From: an uncultured Bacteroides sp.
Lineage (GTDB): Bacteria; Bacteroidota; Bacteroidia; Cytophagales; Cyclobacteriaceae
Reading direction: 5' to 3'
Length of the DNA stretch: 64,000 nucleotides
Assembly: GCA_902168185.1 (NCBI GenBank)
Contig: CABHOV010000064.1
Location: forward strand, 111,375 to 175,374
Positions 51,615 through 60,910 of the stretch are shown here, one piece after another (positions within the stretch are counted from its first letter, which is position 1; each line of letters begins with the position of its first letter). The notes below the pieces were generated by a model. That model had not been told where the DNA came from. It saw only the letters and a program-made list of their open reading frames with translations, and made no database searches. The translations under genes were made by a program, and so were the position numbers.

Positions 51615-54554
51615 ATGATTTTATCTACAAATTATGTAGAGCGGCTATTCTTTGCTTTAGACCTTAAATATCAATCCCTTTCTAACACACTTAAGTCTTT
51701 TGCAAAAAGTATGTTTTTCCTTTTGATGCTAGTGGCATATAGTCTCACAGCTACTGGTCAGGCAACCAAAACTATATCCGGTACTGTAACAGATAATGAA
51801 GGCACAGCTATACCAGGTGTTACCATTTCTGCGAAAGGTGGCGCGGGAGTAACTACCGACTCAGAAGGAAAGTTTACACTTCAGATTCCAGAGGCAGTTA
51901 CATACTTAACATTCTCATTTGTAGGGTATGCAACGCAGGATGTACAAGTGCCGGCATCGGCAAACATAACCGTCATGTTACAGGAATCAGCAAGTCAACT
52001 GGATGAGATTGTAATCATTGGTTCGCACGCGAGTGGCAGAACGGTACTGGAAACACCAGTTCCAGTAGATATAATAGATCTGAAGGAACTATATAAAACC
52101 ACTCCTCAAATATCGATCAGTCAGATTCTGAACTATGTAGCACCTTCGTTCTCATCAAATGCACAGTCTATTCAGGATGGTACAGATCATATTGACCCTG
52201 CATCATTACGCGGTATGGGTGTAGATCAGGTATTGGTGTTGTTGAATGGTAAGCGTTTGCATCAGACATCACTTGTGAATTTTCAGGTTGGTCCTGGTCG
52301 TGGACAAGTAGGTACTGACTTGAACCAGATCCCTGTATCAGCAATATCAAAAATTGAAATCTTGCGCGATGGAGCTGCGGCACAATATGGCTCCGATGCC
52401 ATTGCTGGTGTGATTAATATTATACTTAAAGAAACAACCGGTGTAGTCGAAGTAACGGCAACAACAGGAGCTTATTTCACAGGCGATGAAAGTCTAAAAC
52501 AGCAGGATAAAAATTATGATGGACAGCAGTTCTTAACAACGTTTAATTACGGTATACCATTAAATGATAAAGGTGGCTTTATAAACTTCAGTGGTTCTAT
52601 AGAAGATAGAAAGCGTACCAACAGAGCTACCGATTATGAAGGAAGTATATTTAGAGATTACAACGCAACAGATGGCAACGGTAATCTACTGTACGACATT
52701 ACACAGTTCTCGAGAGATGCAACCGATGATAATGCTCTTGCTTATTTTCAAGCTAATAATTTAACAGGTGCAGATATTACAGATGCAGAATTAGCAAGAA
52801 GAGGAACTACACGCAGAGACTATACGATGTATGTAGGGCAAGCACAGTTAAGAGATGCTAAAGGTTATTTCAATGCTGTACTTCCTATTAATGAAAACTT
52901 TGAGTTCTATTCTTTTGGAGGAATCGGATTCCGTCAAGGACGCTCATCAGGATATTCACGTCTTCCATCAAACCCTTCACGATATTTACCTGAGCTGTAT
53001 GAAAATGGTTTCCTGCCGCATATCAATTCTAAAATATCCGACAAGAATTTTGCAGTAGGTATCAGAGGTAAATCTGGTGAGTGGAATGTAGATTTCAGTA
53101 ATATATATGGCTCCAACCAATTCCTGTTTATCATTGATCAATCGATTAACTTCTCGCAGTTAACAGCATCTCAAACAAGTTTCGATGCGGGTGGACATGC
53201 CTTCAGTCAGAATACAACGAACTTTGATCTCAGCAGAAAGTTTGATGTTCTGAAAGGACTAAATGTAGCCTTCGGAGCAGAACACAGATATGAGAACTTT
53301 AAAATTATAGCAGGCGAGGAAGCATCCTGGAGAAACTATGGATTGGATGCCAACAATCAGCCAACTGTATTTCTTAGAACGCCTACTACTGACGAGAACG
53401 GAGATATAGCAGTAAATACAGCTATTCGTCCCGGTGGATCACAAGTGTTCCCGGGATTTCAATCTGCAGTAAATCAATATAGAAACAGCTATGCATTTTA
53501 TGGTGATGTAGAACTTGATGTTACTGAGAAATGGCTTTTAGGCGCTGCAATTCGTTACGAGAACTATAGCGACTTCGGCGGTACTACTAATTACAAAGCC
53601 GTTACGCGTTATAAATTAGGCAGCAATTGGACAGCACGCGCTTCCTTTAACACAGGCTTCCGTGCACCTTCTTTGCACCAGGTATATTTCCAAACCACTA
53701 CAACACAATTGGTGAATGGTACACTATCTGAAGTAGGTATATTCTCGAATACCAGTAAAGTAGCACAGATATTAGGTCTCCCTAAATTGAAGGCTGAGCA
53801 GTCACAAGGTTTTACAGCTGGTGTTACCGGAACATTCCTGGATAACTTCAGTTTGAGCTTGGATTATTTCCTTATTAAAGTGAAGGATAGAATTGTATTT
53901 ACAGATGCTATCTCAGGTGATCCTACTGGAACTCCTAGTCAGCAGCAGATCTATAATTTACTTTTACAAGCGAATGCTTCTGTTGCTCAATTTTTCGTAA
54001 ATGCAATTGACACAAAAACACAAGGCCTGGATGCCGTTCTTTCCTATACTAACAAGATAGGAGCGGGCTCCCTGAAAGTTGATCTGGCAGCTACATTTTC
54101 TCAAACAAAGCTGGATGGAAAAGTGAAAGTTCCGGCTACGTTTACAGGCAACGAGAACTTCTTCTTCCCGAAGAGCAGCCAGACTATATTGGAAAATATA
54201 TCTCCTGTACAGAAGCAAAATTTGATTCTGACGTACTCTTTGAAAAAGTGGAGTTTCTTCTTACGTAACGTACGCTTTGGCAAAGTGATAGATCCTAATA
54301 TATATGACGATGATAATAACTATATGACATTCCAGCCTAAAGTTATTACGGACTTGTCAATAGGTTATAACATTACAAAAGGAGTGCAGGTAACAGTGGG
54401 TTCTAATAATTTATTAGATATATACCCTTCAAAAGTTGATAAAGTTAAATATCCAGGCGGATATGATGATGGACGTTTCCGCTATCAGAACGCGGCTTCT
54501 CAATTTGGATACAACGGGCGTTTTCTTTTTGCTCGTTTAAATCTGACCTTGTAG
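51615..54554 (+). CDS. TonB-dependent receptor with carboxypeptidase-like N-terminal domain
   Basis: A 979-residue TonB-dependent outer-membrane receptor without a SusD partner. The N terminus is long; the signal peptide core is at about 34-50 (MFFLLMLVAYSLTATG), so the true start may be the ATG at 51711. A carboxypeptidase-regulatory domain follows (ISGTVTDNEGTAIPGVTIS), then the plug with LRGMGVDQVLVLLNGKRLH and ISKIEILRDGAAAQYGSDAI, then a barrel ending LFARLNLTL. The plug is of the classical siderophore/vitamin receptor type, not SusC. Substrate unknown. A perfect terminator follows. Confidence 0.92.
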   Translation: MILSTNYVERLFFALDLKYQSLSNTLKSFAKSMFFLLMLVAYSLTATGQATKTISGTVTDNEGTAIPGVTISAKGGAGVTTDSEGKFTLQIPEAVTYLTFSFVGYATQDVQVPASANITVMLQESASQLDEIVIIGSHASGRTVLETPVPVDIIDLKELYKTTPQISISQILNYVAPSFSSNAQSIQDGTDHIDPASLRGMGVDQVLVLLNGKRLHQTSLVNFQVGPGRGQVGTDLNQIPVSAISKIEILRDGAAAQYGSDAIAGVINIILKETTGVVEVTATTGAYFTGDESLKQQDKNYDGQQFLTTFNYGIPLNDKGGFINFSGSIEDRKRTNRATDYEGSIFRDYNATDGNGNLLYDITQFSRDATDDNALAYFQANNLTGADITDAELARRGTTRRDYTMYVGQAQLRDAKGYFNAVLPINENFEFYSFGGIGFRQGRSSGYSRLPSNPSRYLPELYENGFLPHINSKISDKNFAVGIRGKSGEWNVDFSNIYGSNQFLFIIDQSINFSQLTASQTSFDAGGHAFSQNTTNFDLSRKFDVLKGLNVAFGAEHRYENFKIIAGEEASWRNYGLDANNQPTVFLRTPTTDENGDIAVNTAIRPGGSQVFPGFQSAVNQYRNSYAFYGDVELDVTEKWLLGAAIRYENYSDFGGTTNYKAVTRYKLGSNWTARASFNTGFRAPSLHQVYFQTTTTQLVNGTLSEVGIFSNTSKVAQILGLPKLKAEQSQGFTAGVTGTFLDNFSLSLDYFLIKVKDRIVFTDAISGDPTGTPSQQQIYNLLLQANASVAQFFVNAIDTKTQGLDAVLSYTNKIGAGSLKVDLAATFSQTKLDGKVKVPATFTGNENFFFPKSSQTILENISPVQKQNLILTYSLKKWSFFLRNVRFGKVIDPNIYDDDNNYMTFQPKVITDLSIGYNITKGVQVTVGSNNLLDIYPSKVDKVKYPGGYDDGRFRYQNAASQFGYNGRFLFARLNLTL

Positions 54555-54575
54555 AAAAGGTGTTTAGTATCATTG

Positions 54576-54608
54576 AAAGAGGCTGTGAATTCACAGCCTC
54601 TTTTTTTA
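54576..54608 (+). terminator. Terminator after the TonB receptor
   Basis: A perfect palindrome GAGGCTGTGAATTCACAGCCTC (11-bp arms, extended by AAA/TTT) followed by a T run, 22 bp past the stop. It can act on both strands. Confidence 0.9.
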
Positions 54609-54663
54609 TTTGTAAGGGGTATATTAAGAATTTCCAACAACAGAGATTTTGAGGACACGAATC

Positions 54664-54694
54664 TTTAAACTTCAAGGTAAATCGCGTACCTTTG
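54664..54694 (+). promoter_or_regulatory. Promoter very close to the coiled-coil/barrel gene start
   Basis: TTTA at 54664-54667, 19 bp spacer, TACCTTTG at 54687-54694. The ATG follows only 4 bp later, so transcription would begin at or just inside the start codon: either a leaderless mRNA or a later true start. Confidence 0.45.
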
Positions 54695-54698
54695 TCCG

Positions 54699-56168
54699 AT
54701 GCGTTTTTGGCTAATAATCCTCCTGCTGCTCGTTGTTGCTTCTCTTCAGGCACAGCAACAGGATAGCCTTTTAAACACGCTAAAATTGGATAGTCTCTCC
54801 ATTCCCAAAATGGATGCTCTGGACTCAATTCAGAATTCTTTTTATACCAAGTCTGACAGTCTGAAACTTGAATACAAGTCAAAATTTGCATCGATTGATT
54901 CTTCTCGATCCGGTTTGCAAGGGAAAATAGATAGCTTGAAGTCCTTGCAACTTCCTACTGATAAATACACACAAAAGCTCGACAGCGTTTTGCAGCAGCG
55001 TGAAAAATCGGTTGCGTCTTTAAATTCAAAAATAGACGGCTTGAAATCGAATGCCACAGATAAGATAAACAAGCTTGAGCTTTCTCCGGAGCTACAAGAG
55101 AAAGCAAGCGCGCTAACGGGTAACATTCAGGATTTCAAACTTCCTGTAAAAGATATGAATATACCTTCGCTGGATTTACCCGATAATCCATTGAAGAACC
55201 TGGATGGCTTGAATACATCAATAGAATCTCCGATTGGTAAAATTGGCGAACTGGATGGCCTTCAGAACATCACAGGAAAGGCAGGCGATCTTTCTTCGCT
55301 TACCGAAAATGCTGGCGCTTATCAAAAAGATATTCAGAATATAACACAAGGCAATCTCACAGATGTGAAACAATTGCCGGAGGCTCTGGAAACTAAAGCA
55401 GGTGATATTGCTGGTGTCGGTGATCTGAAAAAATCTGCAGGTGCGATAGACCCGATGTTAAAGTCAGTTGAAAGTCCCGAAGCGATGAAAGAGCAAGCCG
55501 TTCAGCAGGTAAAAGAAGTCGCTATAAATCATTTCGCAGGGAAAGAACAAGTATTACAGGAAGCGATGGACAAAATGGCGAAGTTGAAGAATAAATATTC
55601 AAGCCTGAACAGTCTGAGTGAAGTTGGGAAAAAACGTCCTAATGAAATGCGCGATAAACCATTGATAGAGCGTTTGCTCCCTGGCATAGCATTACAAATA
55701 CAAAAGAAAGGCAATGATATACTCGTTGATTTCAATCCATATATAGGGTATAGACTTTCCGGTCGCCTCACTTCAGGACTTGGCTGGAACCAACGGTATG
55801 GCTATAATACAAATCATAATTCCTTCAGTCCGAGTACAAGAGTATATGGACCTAGAATATATTCTGAGTTTAAAATAGGCAAAGGATTTGCCCCACGCGC
55901 TGAAGTAGAATTGATGAACACACAAGTTCCTCCCAAACTTCAATCGAAAACATCCGATGTAACAGGACGCGAGTGGGTACCGGGTGCATTTATAGGCTTG
56001 AAAAAAGAATATAGATTCATCAAGCGTGTAAAGGGAACTGCTCAAATCATGCTTCGCGTATTTAACTATGAGAATAAAAGTCCTTATGCAGATGTACTAA
56101 ACATGCGTATAGGTTTTGAATTCCCGATGAAGAAAAAAGTTAAACCCGTCAGCAGTTCCCAGAATTGA
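54699..56168 (+). CDS. Secreted coiled-coil protein with C-terminal outer-membrane barrel
   Basis: A 489-residue protein with a signal peptide (MRFWLIILLLLVVASLQAQ). Residues about 25-320 are Lys/Ser/Asp/Leu-rich helix with repeated D-S-L-K and L-D-S-x-x patterns and Pro-rich breaks (PVKDMNIPSLDLPDNP), probably a periplasmic coiled coil. The last ~160 residues are beta-strand rich with aromatic alternation (VDFNPYIGYRLSGRL; YSEFKIGKGFAPRAEVEL; MRIGFEFPM), about eight strands. This order, a long helical region before a small barrel, resembles a membrane-spanning anchor reaching toward the peptidoglycan. No family was recognised. Confidence 0.65.
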   Translation: MRFWLIILLLLVVASLQAQQQDSLLNTLKLDSLSIPKMDALDSIQNSFYTKSDSLKLEYKSKFASIDSSRSGLQGKIDSLKSLQLPTDKYTQKLDSVLQQREKSVASLNSKIDGLKSNATDKINKLELSPELQEKASALTGNIQDFKLPVKDMNIPSLDLPDNPLKNLDGLNTSIESPIGKIGELDGLQNITGKAGDLSSLTENAGAYQKDIQNITQGNLTDVKQLPEALETKAGDIAGVGDLKKSAGAIDPMLKSVESPEAMKEQAVQQVKEVAINHFAGKEQVLQEAMDKMAKLKNKYSSLNSLSEVGKKRPNEMRDKPLIERLLPGIALQIQKKGNDILVDFNPYIGYRLSGRLTSGLGWNQRYGYNTNHNSFSPSTRVYGPRIYSEFKIGKGFAPRAEVELMNTQVPPKLQSKTSDVTGREWVPGAFIGLKKEYRFIKRVKGTAQIMLRVFNYENKSPYADVLNMRIGFEFPMKKKVKPVSSSQN

Positions 56169-56171
56169 AGC

Positions 56172-56954
56172 ATGCAACGCACCTTCATCGACCAACTGAA
56201 TCAAAGCATTACCATTTCTTTTCCGCCCAGGCGAATTATATCCCTGGTCCCCTCTCAAACTGAATTACTGGCAACACTCGGATTGCAAACTGAAGTTGTA
56301 GGCATCACAAAGTTTTGTGTTCATCCTGGGGAATGGTTAAAGACGAAAACTATAATGGGAGGTACTAAGAATTTTAATTTTGATGTTATTGATGCTCTTC
56401 AACCTGATTTGATCATTGGTAATAAAGAAGAAAATTACGAGGATGGCATCGTTGAACTTCAGAAGAAATATCCTGTGTGGATGAGCGATATAGTTTCATG
56501 GAACGATGCGCTCGCCATGATAAAAGGTATAGGAGAGATAACAGCGAAAGATGCCGAAGCATCTGATACTATAGATAAGATTCAAAAATCATTTGAATCG
56601 ATAACGTTATTTGGATCACAGTCAGTGCTATATTTCATTTGGCGAAAACCCTGGATGGTAGCAGGAAGAGATACCTTCATTCATACCATGTTGGAGAAGT
56701 TGAACCTGAAGAGTGCAATACAATCTTCGCGTTACCCGGAGCTTAGCGCTGACGAAATAAATAAATTGAAGCCAGACTATATATTTCTATCCTCAGAGCC
56801 TTATCCGTTTCAGGAGAAGCACATCGAAGAATTGAAACAAATCAGCCCATCATCAAAAATTATACTTGTCGATGGCGAAATGTTCTCCTGGTACGGAAGC
56901 CGCTTGTTACACGCCCCGCTATATTTTAATGCCCTGCGGGATGTTATCTGTTAA
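56172..56954 (+). CDS. BtuF/FhuD-like substrate-binding protein without signal peptide
   Basis: A 260-residue protein of the helical-backbone metal-receptor fold used by periplasmic binding proteins for cobalamin and siderophores. Motifs are RIISLVPSQTELLATLGL, VVGITKFCVHP, ALQPDLIIGNKEENY and LKPDYIFLSSEPYPF. The length and fold are complete, but the N terminus (MQRTFIDQLNQSITISFPPR) shows no signal peptide or lipobox, so it is probably cytoplasmic. It starts 4 bp after the coiled-coil/barrel gene and is likely co-transcribed. No ABC permease or ATPase is beside it. Ligand unknown. Confidence 0.85.
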   Translation: MQRTFIDQLNQSITISFPPRRIISLVPSQTELLATLGLQTEVVGITKFCVHPGEWLKTKTIMGGTKNFNFDVIDALQPDLIIGNKEENYEDGIVELQKKYPVWMSDIVSWNDALAMIKGIGEITAKDAEASDTIDKIQKSFESITLFGSQSVLYFIWRKPWMVAGRDTFIHTMLEKLNLKSAIQSSRYPELSADEINKLKPDYIFLSSEPYPFQEKHIEELKQISPSSKIILVDGEMFSWYGSRLLHAPLYFNALRDVIC

Positions 56955-57013
56955 CGTATATTTACTTTTGTGTAGCTCTACATCTATCCGTGATCTTTGT
57001 GCAATGGATTTGA

Positions 57014-58228
57014 TTAAACCAAACCAAATTCCTTCAGATCATTCCAGAAATTAGGATACGATTTCTTTACCACCTCGGGTCTCTCGATCTCAACATTCAT
57101 AAGTGTAGCTAGGGGGGCAAAGGCCATTGCCATGCGATGATCTTTATAAGTGTTGAAATATACCTGGGCGGGTAAATGTGTGGATGGAATTAATGTCCAG
57201 TTTTCAGTGTCTTCTTCTACCAGTTTGCCGCCAATCTTTTGCAGCTCATTCTGAAGCGCTGCAATGCGATCGGTTTCTTTTATACGAAGACTCTCCAATC
57301 CTGTAAAGTAACCTTTTATACCTTTCGCTGCACATACTACAGCAACGGTTTGGCCGAGGTCAGGGCAATGTGTAAAGTCCCAATGAAGTTCTTTCTGACT
57401 TTCTTTTTTAGTGAGCTTCAATAAGCCATTCTCCATGGCTGCGTGTACACCAAGGCGGTCCATAATCTTTACAATGACACTGTCACCTTGCAGTGATTGC
57501 AATGAAAGTTTAGGCAGGTATATCTCTGCTTTTTCAGCGAGCGCTGTAAAAGCAAACCAATAGCTGGCACCAGACCAATCAGATTCCACCGTGAAGGGTG
57601 CAGGTGTATATTGCTGATGAGGAACAATTACTTTGTTGCTGATGAACTCACTGCTTGCGCCAAAGTGTTTCATGATTGAGGCTGTCATCTCTATATAGGG
57701 GCGACTGCCAATTTTTCCTTCGAGCTCAAGCGTCAACCCGTTTGGTAACACAGGGGCAACCATCATAAGTGCTGAAATGAATTGACTGCTTACATCTCCG
57801 CGAATGCGTATGGTATCCGTTTTTTGTCCGCTGAAGCCATTTAACTTTAATGGAGGATATCCGTCTTTTTCCATATACTCTATATCTGCACCCAGGCCGC
57901 GCAAGGCATTCACGAGTATACCAATGGGGCGCTCTTTCATACGCGAAGTTCCCGTGAGAACTTTATGCTGATTGGTAACAGCAAAGTATGCAGTAAGAAA
58001 ACGCATCGTTGTGCCTGCATCTTCTACATCAATAATTTCTTCGGTCGAGTTTACCAGCCGCAACATCAGTTGCACATCGTTGGCATCAGACATATTCTGA
58101 ATTTCTGATTTACTACCGGCCAGTGCATTTATAATCAGTGCACGGTTGTTGATGCTTTTAGATGCAGGAAGCAGTGTTGCTGTTCCCTTCAAAACATTCG
58201 TTCGCTTGAGATGAATTGTTGTATTCAA
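57014..58228 (-). CDS. aroA: 3-phosphoshikimate 1-carboxyvinyltransferase (EPSP synthase)
   Basis: AroA joins shikimate-3-phosphate and phosphoenolpyruvate in the shikimate pathway. I placed the start at the TTG at 58228 (404 residues, then MNTTIHLKRTN...), because this matches the usual family N terminus; an ATG at 58285 would add 19 atypical residues. Motifs are LPASKSINNRALI, the GTTMRFLTAYF loop, RMKERPIGIL, DVSSQFISALMM and the late KETDRIAALQ and DHRMAMAFAP. It lies downstream of aroB in the same direction, with a small opposite-strand gene between them. Confidence 0.95.
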   Translation of the reverse strand: MNTTIHLKRTNVLKGTATLLPASKSINNRALIINALAGSKSEIQNMSDANDVQLMLRLVNSTEEIIDVEDAGTTMRFLTAYFAVTNQHKVLTGTSRMKERPIGILVNALRGLGADIEYMEKDGYPPLKLNGFSGQKTDTIRIRGDVSSQFISALMMVAPVLPNGLTLELEGKIGSRPYIEMTASIMKHFGASSEFISNKVIVPHQQYTPAPFTVESDWSGASYWFAFTALAEKAEIYLPKLSLQSLQGDSVIVKIMDRLGVHAAMENGLLKLTKKESQKELHWDFTHCPDLGQTVAVVCAAKGIKGYFTGLESLRIKETDRIAALQNELQKIGGKLVEEDTENWTLIPSTHLPAQVYFNTYKDHRMAMAFAPLATLMNVEIERPEVVKKSYPNFWNDLKEFGLV

Positions 58229-58324
58229 TGTGATCAGAAATTTGAGTGGGCAAATTACTCTTTGCAAAAAGATTTTTTGATACAACGCTGAAACTTTTAA
58301 CGCTGAAAAAAGTTAAATTGTAAT

Positions 58325-58513
58325 ATGAGTACTACCCGTAAAATAGCATTAGGACTTGGTCTTGCTTCGGGTGCATTGTTGGCTGCCTGGTTACTTACCG
58401 GTAATCGGAAACGTAAAACGAAAGAGTATATCTCTAAAAAAGCTGACGGCCTGAAGAAAACCATTAAAACTGAGAAAACACCATTTGATGATTCAGACGC
58501 TCACTACATTTGA
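58325..58513 (+). CDS. Small YtxH-like membrane protein
   Basis: A 62-residue protein with a glycine/alanine-rich N-terminal membrane helix (LGLGLASGALLAAWLLTG) followed by a Lys-rich helix (RKRKTKEYISKKADGLKKTI), the layout of YtxH/stress-type small proteins. It lies between aroB and aroA on the opposite strand and its stop overlaps the aroB stop by 10 bp. Upstream, AACGCTGAAA occurs twice in direct repeat, 17 bp apart. It is a probable real small gene; the family assignment is by layout only. Confidence 0.6.
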   Translation: MSTTRKIALGLGLASGALLAAWLLTGNRKRKTKEYISKKADGLKKTIKTEKTPFDDSDAHYI

Positions 58514-59547
58514 AGCGATTGATAAAAAGAGAGAGCCTCTTTTACCTCATCAAAATTGATTTCGCAATCCCAGCGCGCTCTTCCTATCCCTTCCTGAAGA
58601 ACGCACAGTATTTTATTTCCCTTATTTTTCTTATCCTGAACAGTGAGCTGACCAGCTTCTGCAATTTGCTTTTCATTCAGATCAACCTTGCCATACACGG
58701 CAAGTATATATGCAGCAATGCTTTGAAAGTCGTCATGACTTAGCATGTTACGTTCACGTGCTATAAAGCCTTCTGCAATAAGGCCCAATGCAATCGCTTC
58801 ACCATGAAGAATGCGATGCCCGCTGGCCAGCAGGTAACTTTCAACGGCATGCCCTATAGTATGGCCTGCATTCAGAATTTTACGCAATCCTTTTTCCTTG
58901 GGGTCTTGTGTTGTTACATCCGCTTTAAAAGCAACGGAATGTTTTAAGAGACCATCCCAGTCCTGCTCCTGCAATGATTTCTTGCGGATCGTATCCCACA
59001 TATCTTTGTCAGAGATCAGCGTATGCTTGATCACCTCAGCAAAGCCTGACCGTAGTTCGGCAACAGGTAATGTTTTCAGAAAACCGGTATATAATAATGT
59101 TAAAGCAGGCTGTTGAAAAACTCCGATGTGATTTTTAAAATGATCAAAGTCAACGCCCAGTTTGCCACCGATGCTTGCATCTACTTGTGCAAGCAACGTG
59201 GTTGGAATCAGTATAAAATCGATTCCTCTTTTATAGGTGGCAGCACAGAATCCTCCCATATCTCCCAACACACCACCACCCAATACAAGGAGCACAGCAT
59301 GTCGATCAAGAGCATAGTCAGTCAGTTGTTTCCAGATCAACACACACGTCTCCAGGTTTTTCTGTTCTTCACCACTTTTGACTTCAATAACAAAATGATC
59401 GGGAAGCTTTTGCTGAAGGACAGGATAACAATGCTCGCGTGTATTCTCATCGGTGAGAACGACAACTTTGCTGTATTTTTTTTTATTTAAAAACGCCAGT
59501 AAATCGTTGGAAGGATCAGCAGAAAACAAAATGTTATCGGGCAGCAT
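58504..59547 (-). CDS. aroB: 3-dehydroquinate synthase
   Basis: AroB converts DAHP to 3-dehydroquinate, step two of the shikimate pathway; it needs NAD and a divalent metal. The 347-residue product has the NAD loop VLGGGVLGDMGGFCAATYKR, the metal/substrate segment IPTTLLAQVDASIGGKLGVD, the Glu ligand in SGFAEVIKH, and the His ligands in NAGHTIGHAVE and HGEAIALGL. The family match is complete. It is followed by aroA on the same strand and divergent from the proline dehydrogenase gene (110-bp gap). Confidence 0.97.
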   Translation of the reverse strand: MLPDNILFSADPSNDLLAFLNKKKYSKVVVLTDENTREHCYPVLQQKLPDHFVIEVKSGEEQKNLETCVLIWKQLTDYALDRHAVLLVLGGGVLGDMGGFCAATYKRGIDFILIPTTLLAQVDASIGGKLGVDFDHFKNHIGVFQQPALTLLYTGFLKTLPVAELRSGFAEVIKHTLISDKDMWDTIRKKSLQEQDWDGLLKHSVAFKADVTTQDPKEKGLRKILNAGHTIGHAVESYLLASGHRILHGEAIALGLIAEGFIARERNMLSHDDFQSIAAYILAVYGKVDLNEKQIAEAGQLTVQDKKNKGNKILCVLQEGIGRARWDCEINFDEVKEALSFYQSLQM

Positions 59548-59611
59548 GTGTGATTTTAAGTTCTTTCGAATCGAAAGTTATTAAAAACATTAGAACTGTT
59601 TATGAGAGAAC

Positions 59612-59641
59612 TTGAGCTAACAATTGTAAGCAGTATATTTG
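59612..59641 (+). promoter_or_regulatory. Consensus promoter of the proline dehydrogenase gene
   Basis: TTG at 59612-59614, a 19-bp spacer and TATATTTG at 59634-59641: the best match to the Bacteroidota -33/-7 consensus in the window. The ATG follows 16 bp later. Confidence 0.65.
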
Positions 59642-59657
59642 CCCGAATTTTTTCAGC

Positions 59658-60848
59658 ATGGAAGCAGAACCCAGGATTTCATTTGAAGACACCTCTGTAG
59701 CATTCTCCTACAAATCAGATGCGGCTTTACGGAAAGCCAATTTTATTTTTTCGATGGTCAATCATCCGTGGATATCCGCGGCAGCGATTGGATCTGTAAA
59801 GTTTGCATTGAAACTACATCTGCCTGTAGAGGGCATCATTCGCAAAACAGCCTTCGATCATTTTTGTGGAGGCATCAGCATCGATAATTGTGATGATGAG
59901 ATTACACAGCTTTCGAAATATGGTGTAGGCACCATCCTGGATTATTCTGTTGAAGGTGAAAAATCTGAAAAAGGATTCGACCAGGTAACAGAAGAGATTA
60001 TTCGTACGATCGATAAAGCAAAAGGAGATCCTGCGGGAATTCCGTTTTCTGTTTTTAAAGTTACCGGTCTTGGTGACAGCGATCTGTTCGAAAAAATTCA
60101 ACGTGAAGATGTATTAACGATAGAAGAGCAACGCGCCTTCGAACGCGTTCGTAAGCGTGTTGATAAAATTTGCGCACGTGCACACGCAAATAAAATTCCT
60201 GTATTGATAGATGCAGAAGAAACCTGGATACAGGAACCAATCGATACACTTGCCTATGAAATGATGGCAAAGTATAACAAAGAGAAAGCGATCGTCTTTA
60301 ATACCTATCAGCTATACCGTATAGCATCGTTGCAGAATTTGAAAAACTCTTTCGAGGAAGCAGCACGGAAAAAATATTATATAGGAGCAAAGCTGGTACG
60401 TGGTGCCTATATGGAAAAAGAGCGGGCACGTGCTGAAGCGATGGGCTATCCTGATCCTATTCAACCTGATAAAGCTGCTTCGGATAAAGCGTTTAATGAA
60501 GCGTTGGAATTTTGTGTCGAGAACATTTCGCGTATAGCCTTCATGTGTGGTTCTCACAACGAAGAGAGCAATCTATACCTTACTACTTTGATGCACAAGT
60601 ACGGTTTGAAGAATACTGATGATCGTATCTGGTTTGCACAGCTCTATGGTATGAGCGATAACATTTCATTTAATCTGGCGAAAGCCGGATATAAAGTTGC
60701 CAAGTATGTTCCTTACGGCCCCGTGCGTTCAGTAATGCCGTACCTCTTCCGCAGAGCGCAGGAAAATACTTCCGTGGCCGGACAGAGTAGTCGTGAGCTT
60801 ATTTTGATCCGCAAAGAACTGGAACGAAGAAAGCGCAGCAGAAAATAG
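59658..60848 (+). CDS. Proline dehydrogenase
   Basis: A 396-residue FAD-dependent proline dehydrogenase, oxidising proline to pyrroline-5-carboxylate. It is the stand-alone (non-PutA) form. Motifs are LDYSVEGE near the first barrel strand, VLIDAEETWIQEPID, then YIGAKLVRGAYMEKERARA (the conserved L-V-R-G-A-Y), SHNEES and QLYGMSDNIS. The C terminus carries the R-R-A-x-E-N motif (FRRAQENTSVAGQSSREL) that binds substrate. It has its own promoter and no partner dehydrogenase gene nearby. Confidence 0.95.
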   Translation: MEAEPRISFEDTSVAFSYKSDAALRKANFIFSMVNHPWISAAAIGSVKFALKLHLPVEGIIRKTAFDHFCGGISIDNCDDEITQLSKYGVGTILDYSVEGEKSEKGFDQVTEEIIRTIDKAKGDPAGIPFSVFKVTGLGDSDLFEKIQREDVLTIEEQRAFERVRKRVDKICARAHANKIPVLIDAEETWIQEPIDTLAYEMMAKYNKEKAIVFNTYQLYRIASLQNLKNSFEEAARKKYYIGAKLVRGAYMEKERARAEAMGYPDPIQPDKAASDKAFNEALEFCVENISRIAFMCGSHNEESNLYLTTLMHKYGLKNTDDRIWFAQLYGMSDNISFNLAKAGYKVAKYVPYGPVRSVMPYLFRRAQENTSVAGQSSRELILIRKELERRKRSRK

Positions 60849-60885
60849 CATATTTCAGGATTGTTCCTTTTCTCCCTATTTCGAG

Positions 60886-60893
60886 TATTTTTG
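60886..60893 (+). promoter_or_regulatory. TAnnTTTG -7 box before lysS
   Basis: TATTTTTG matches the -7 consensus, with TTG at 60861-60863, a spacer of 22 bp, slightly longer than usual. The lysS ATG lies 17 bp downstream. Confidence 0.45.
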
Positions 60894-60910
60894 CGGGAAA
60901 TTTTTAGATC

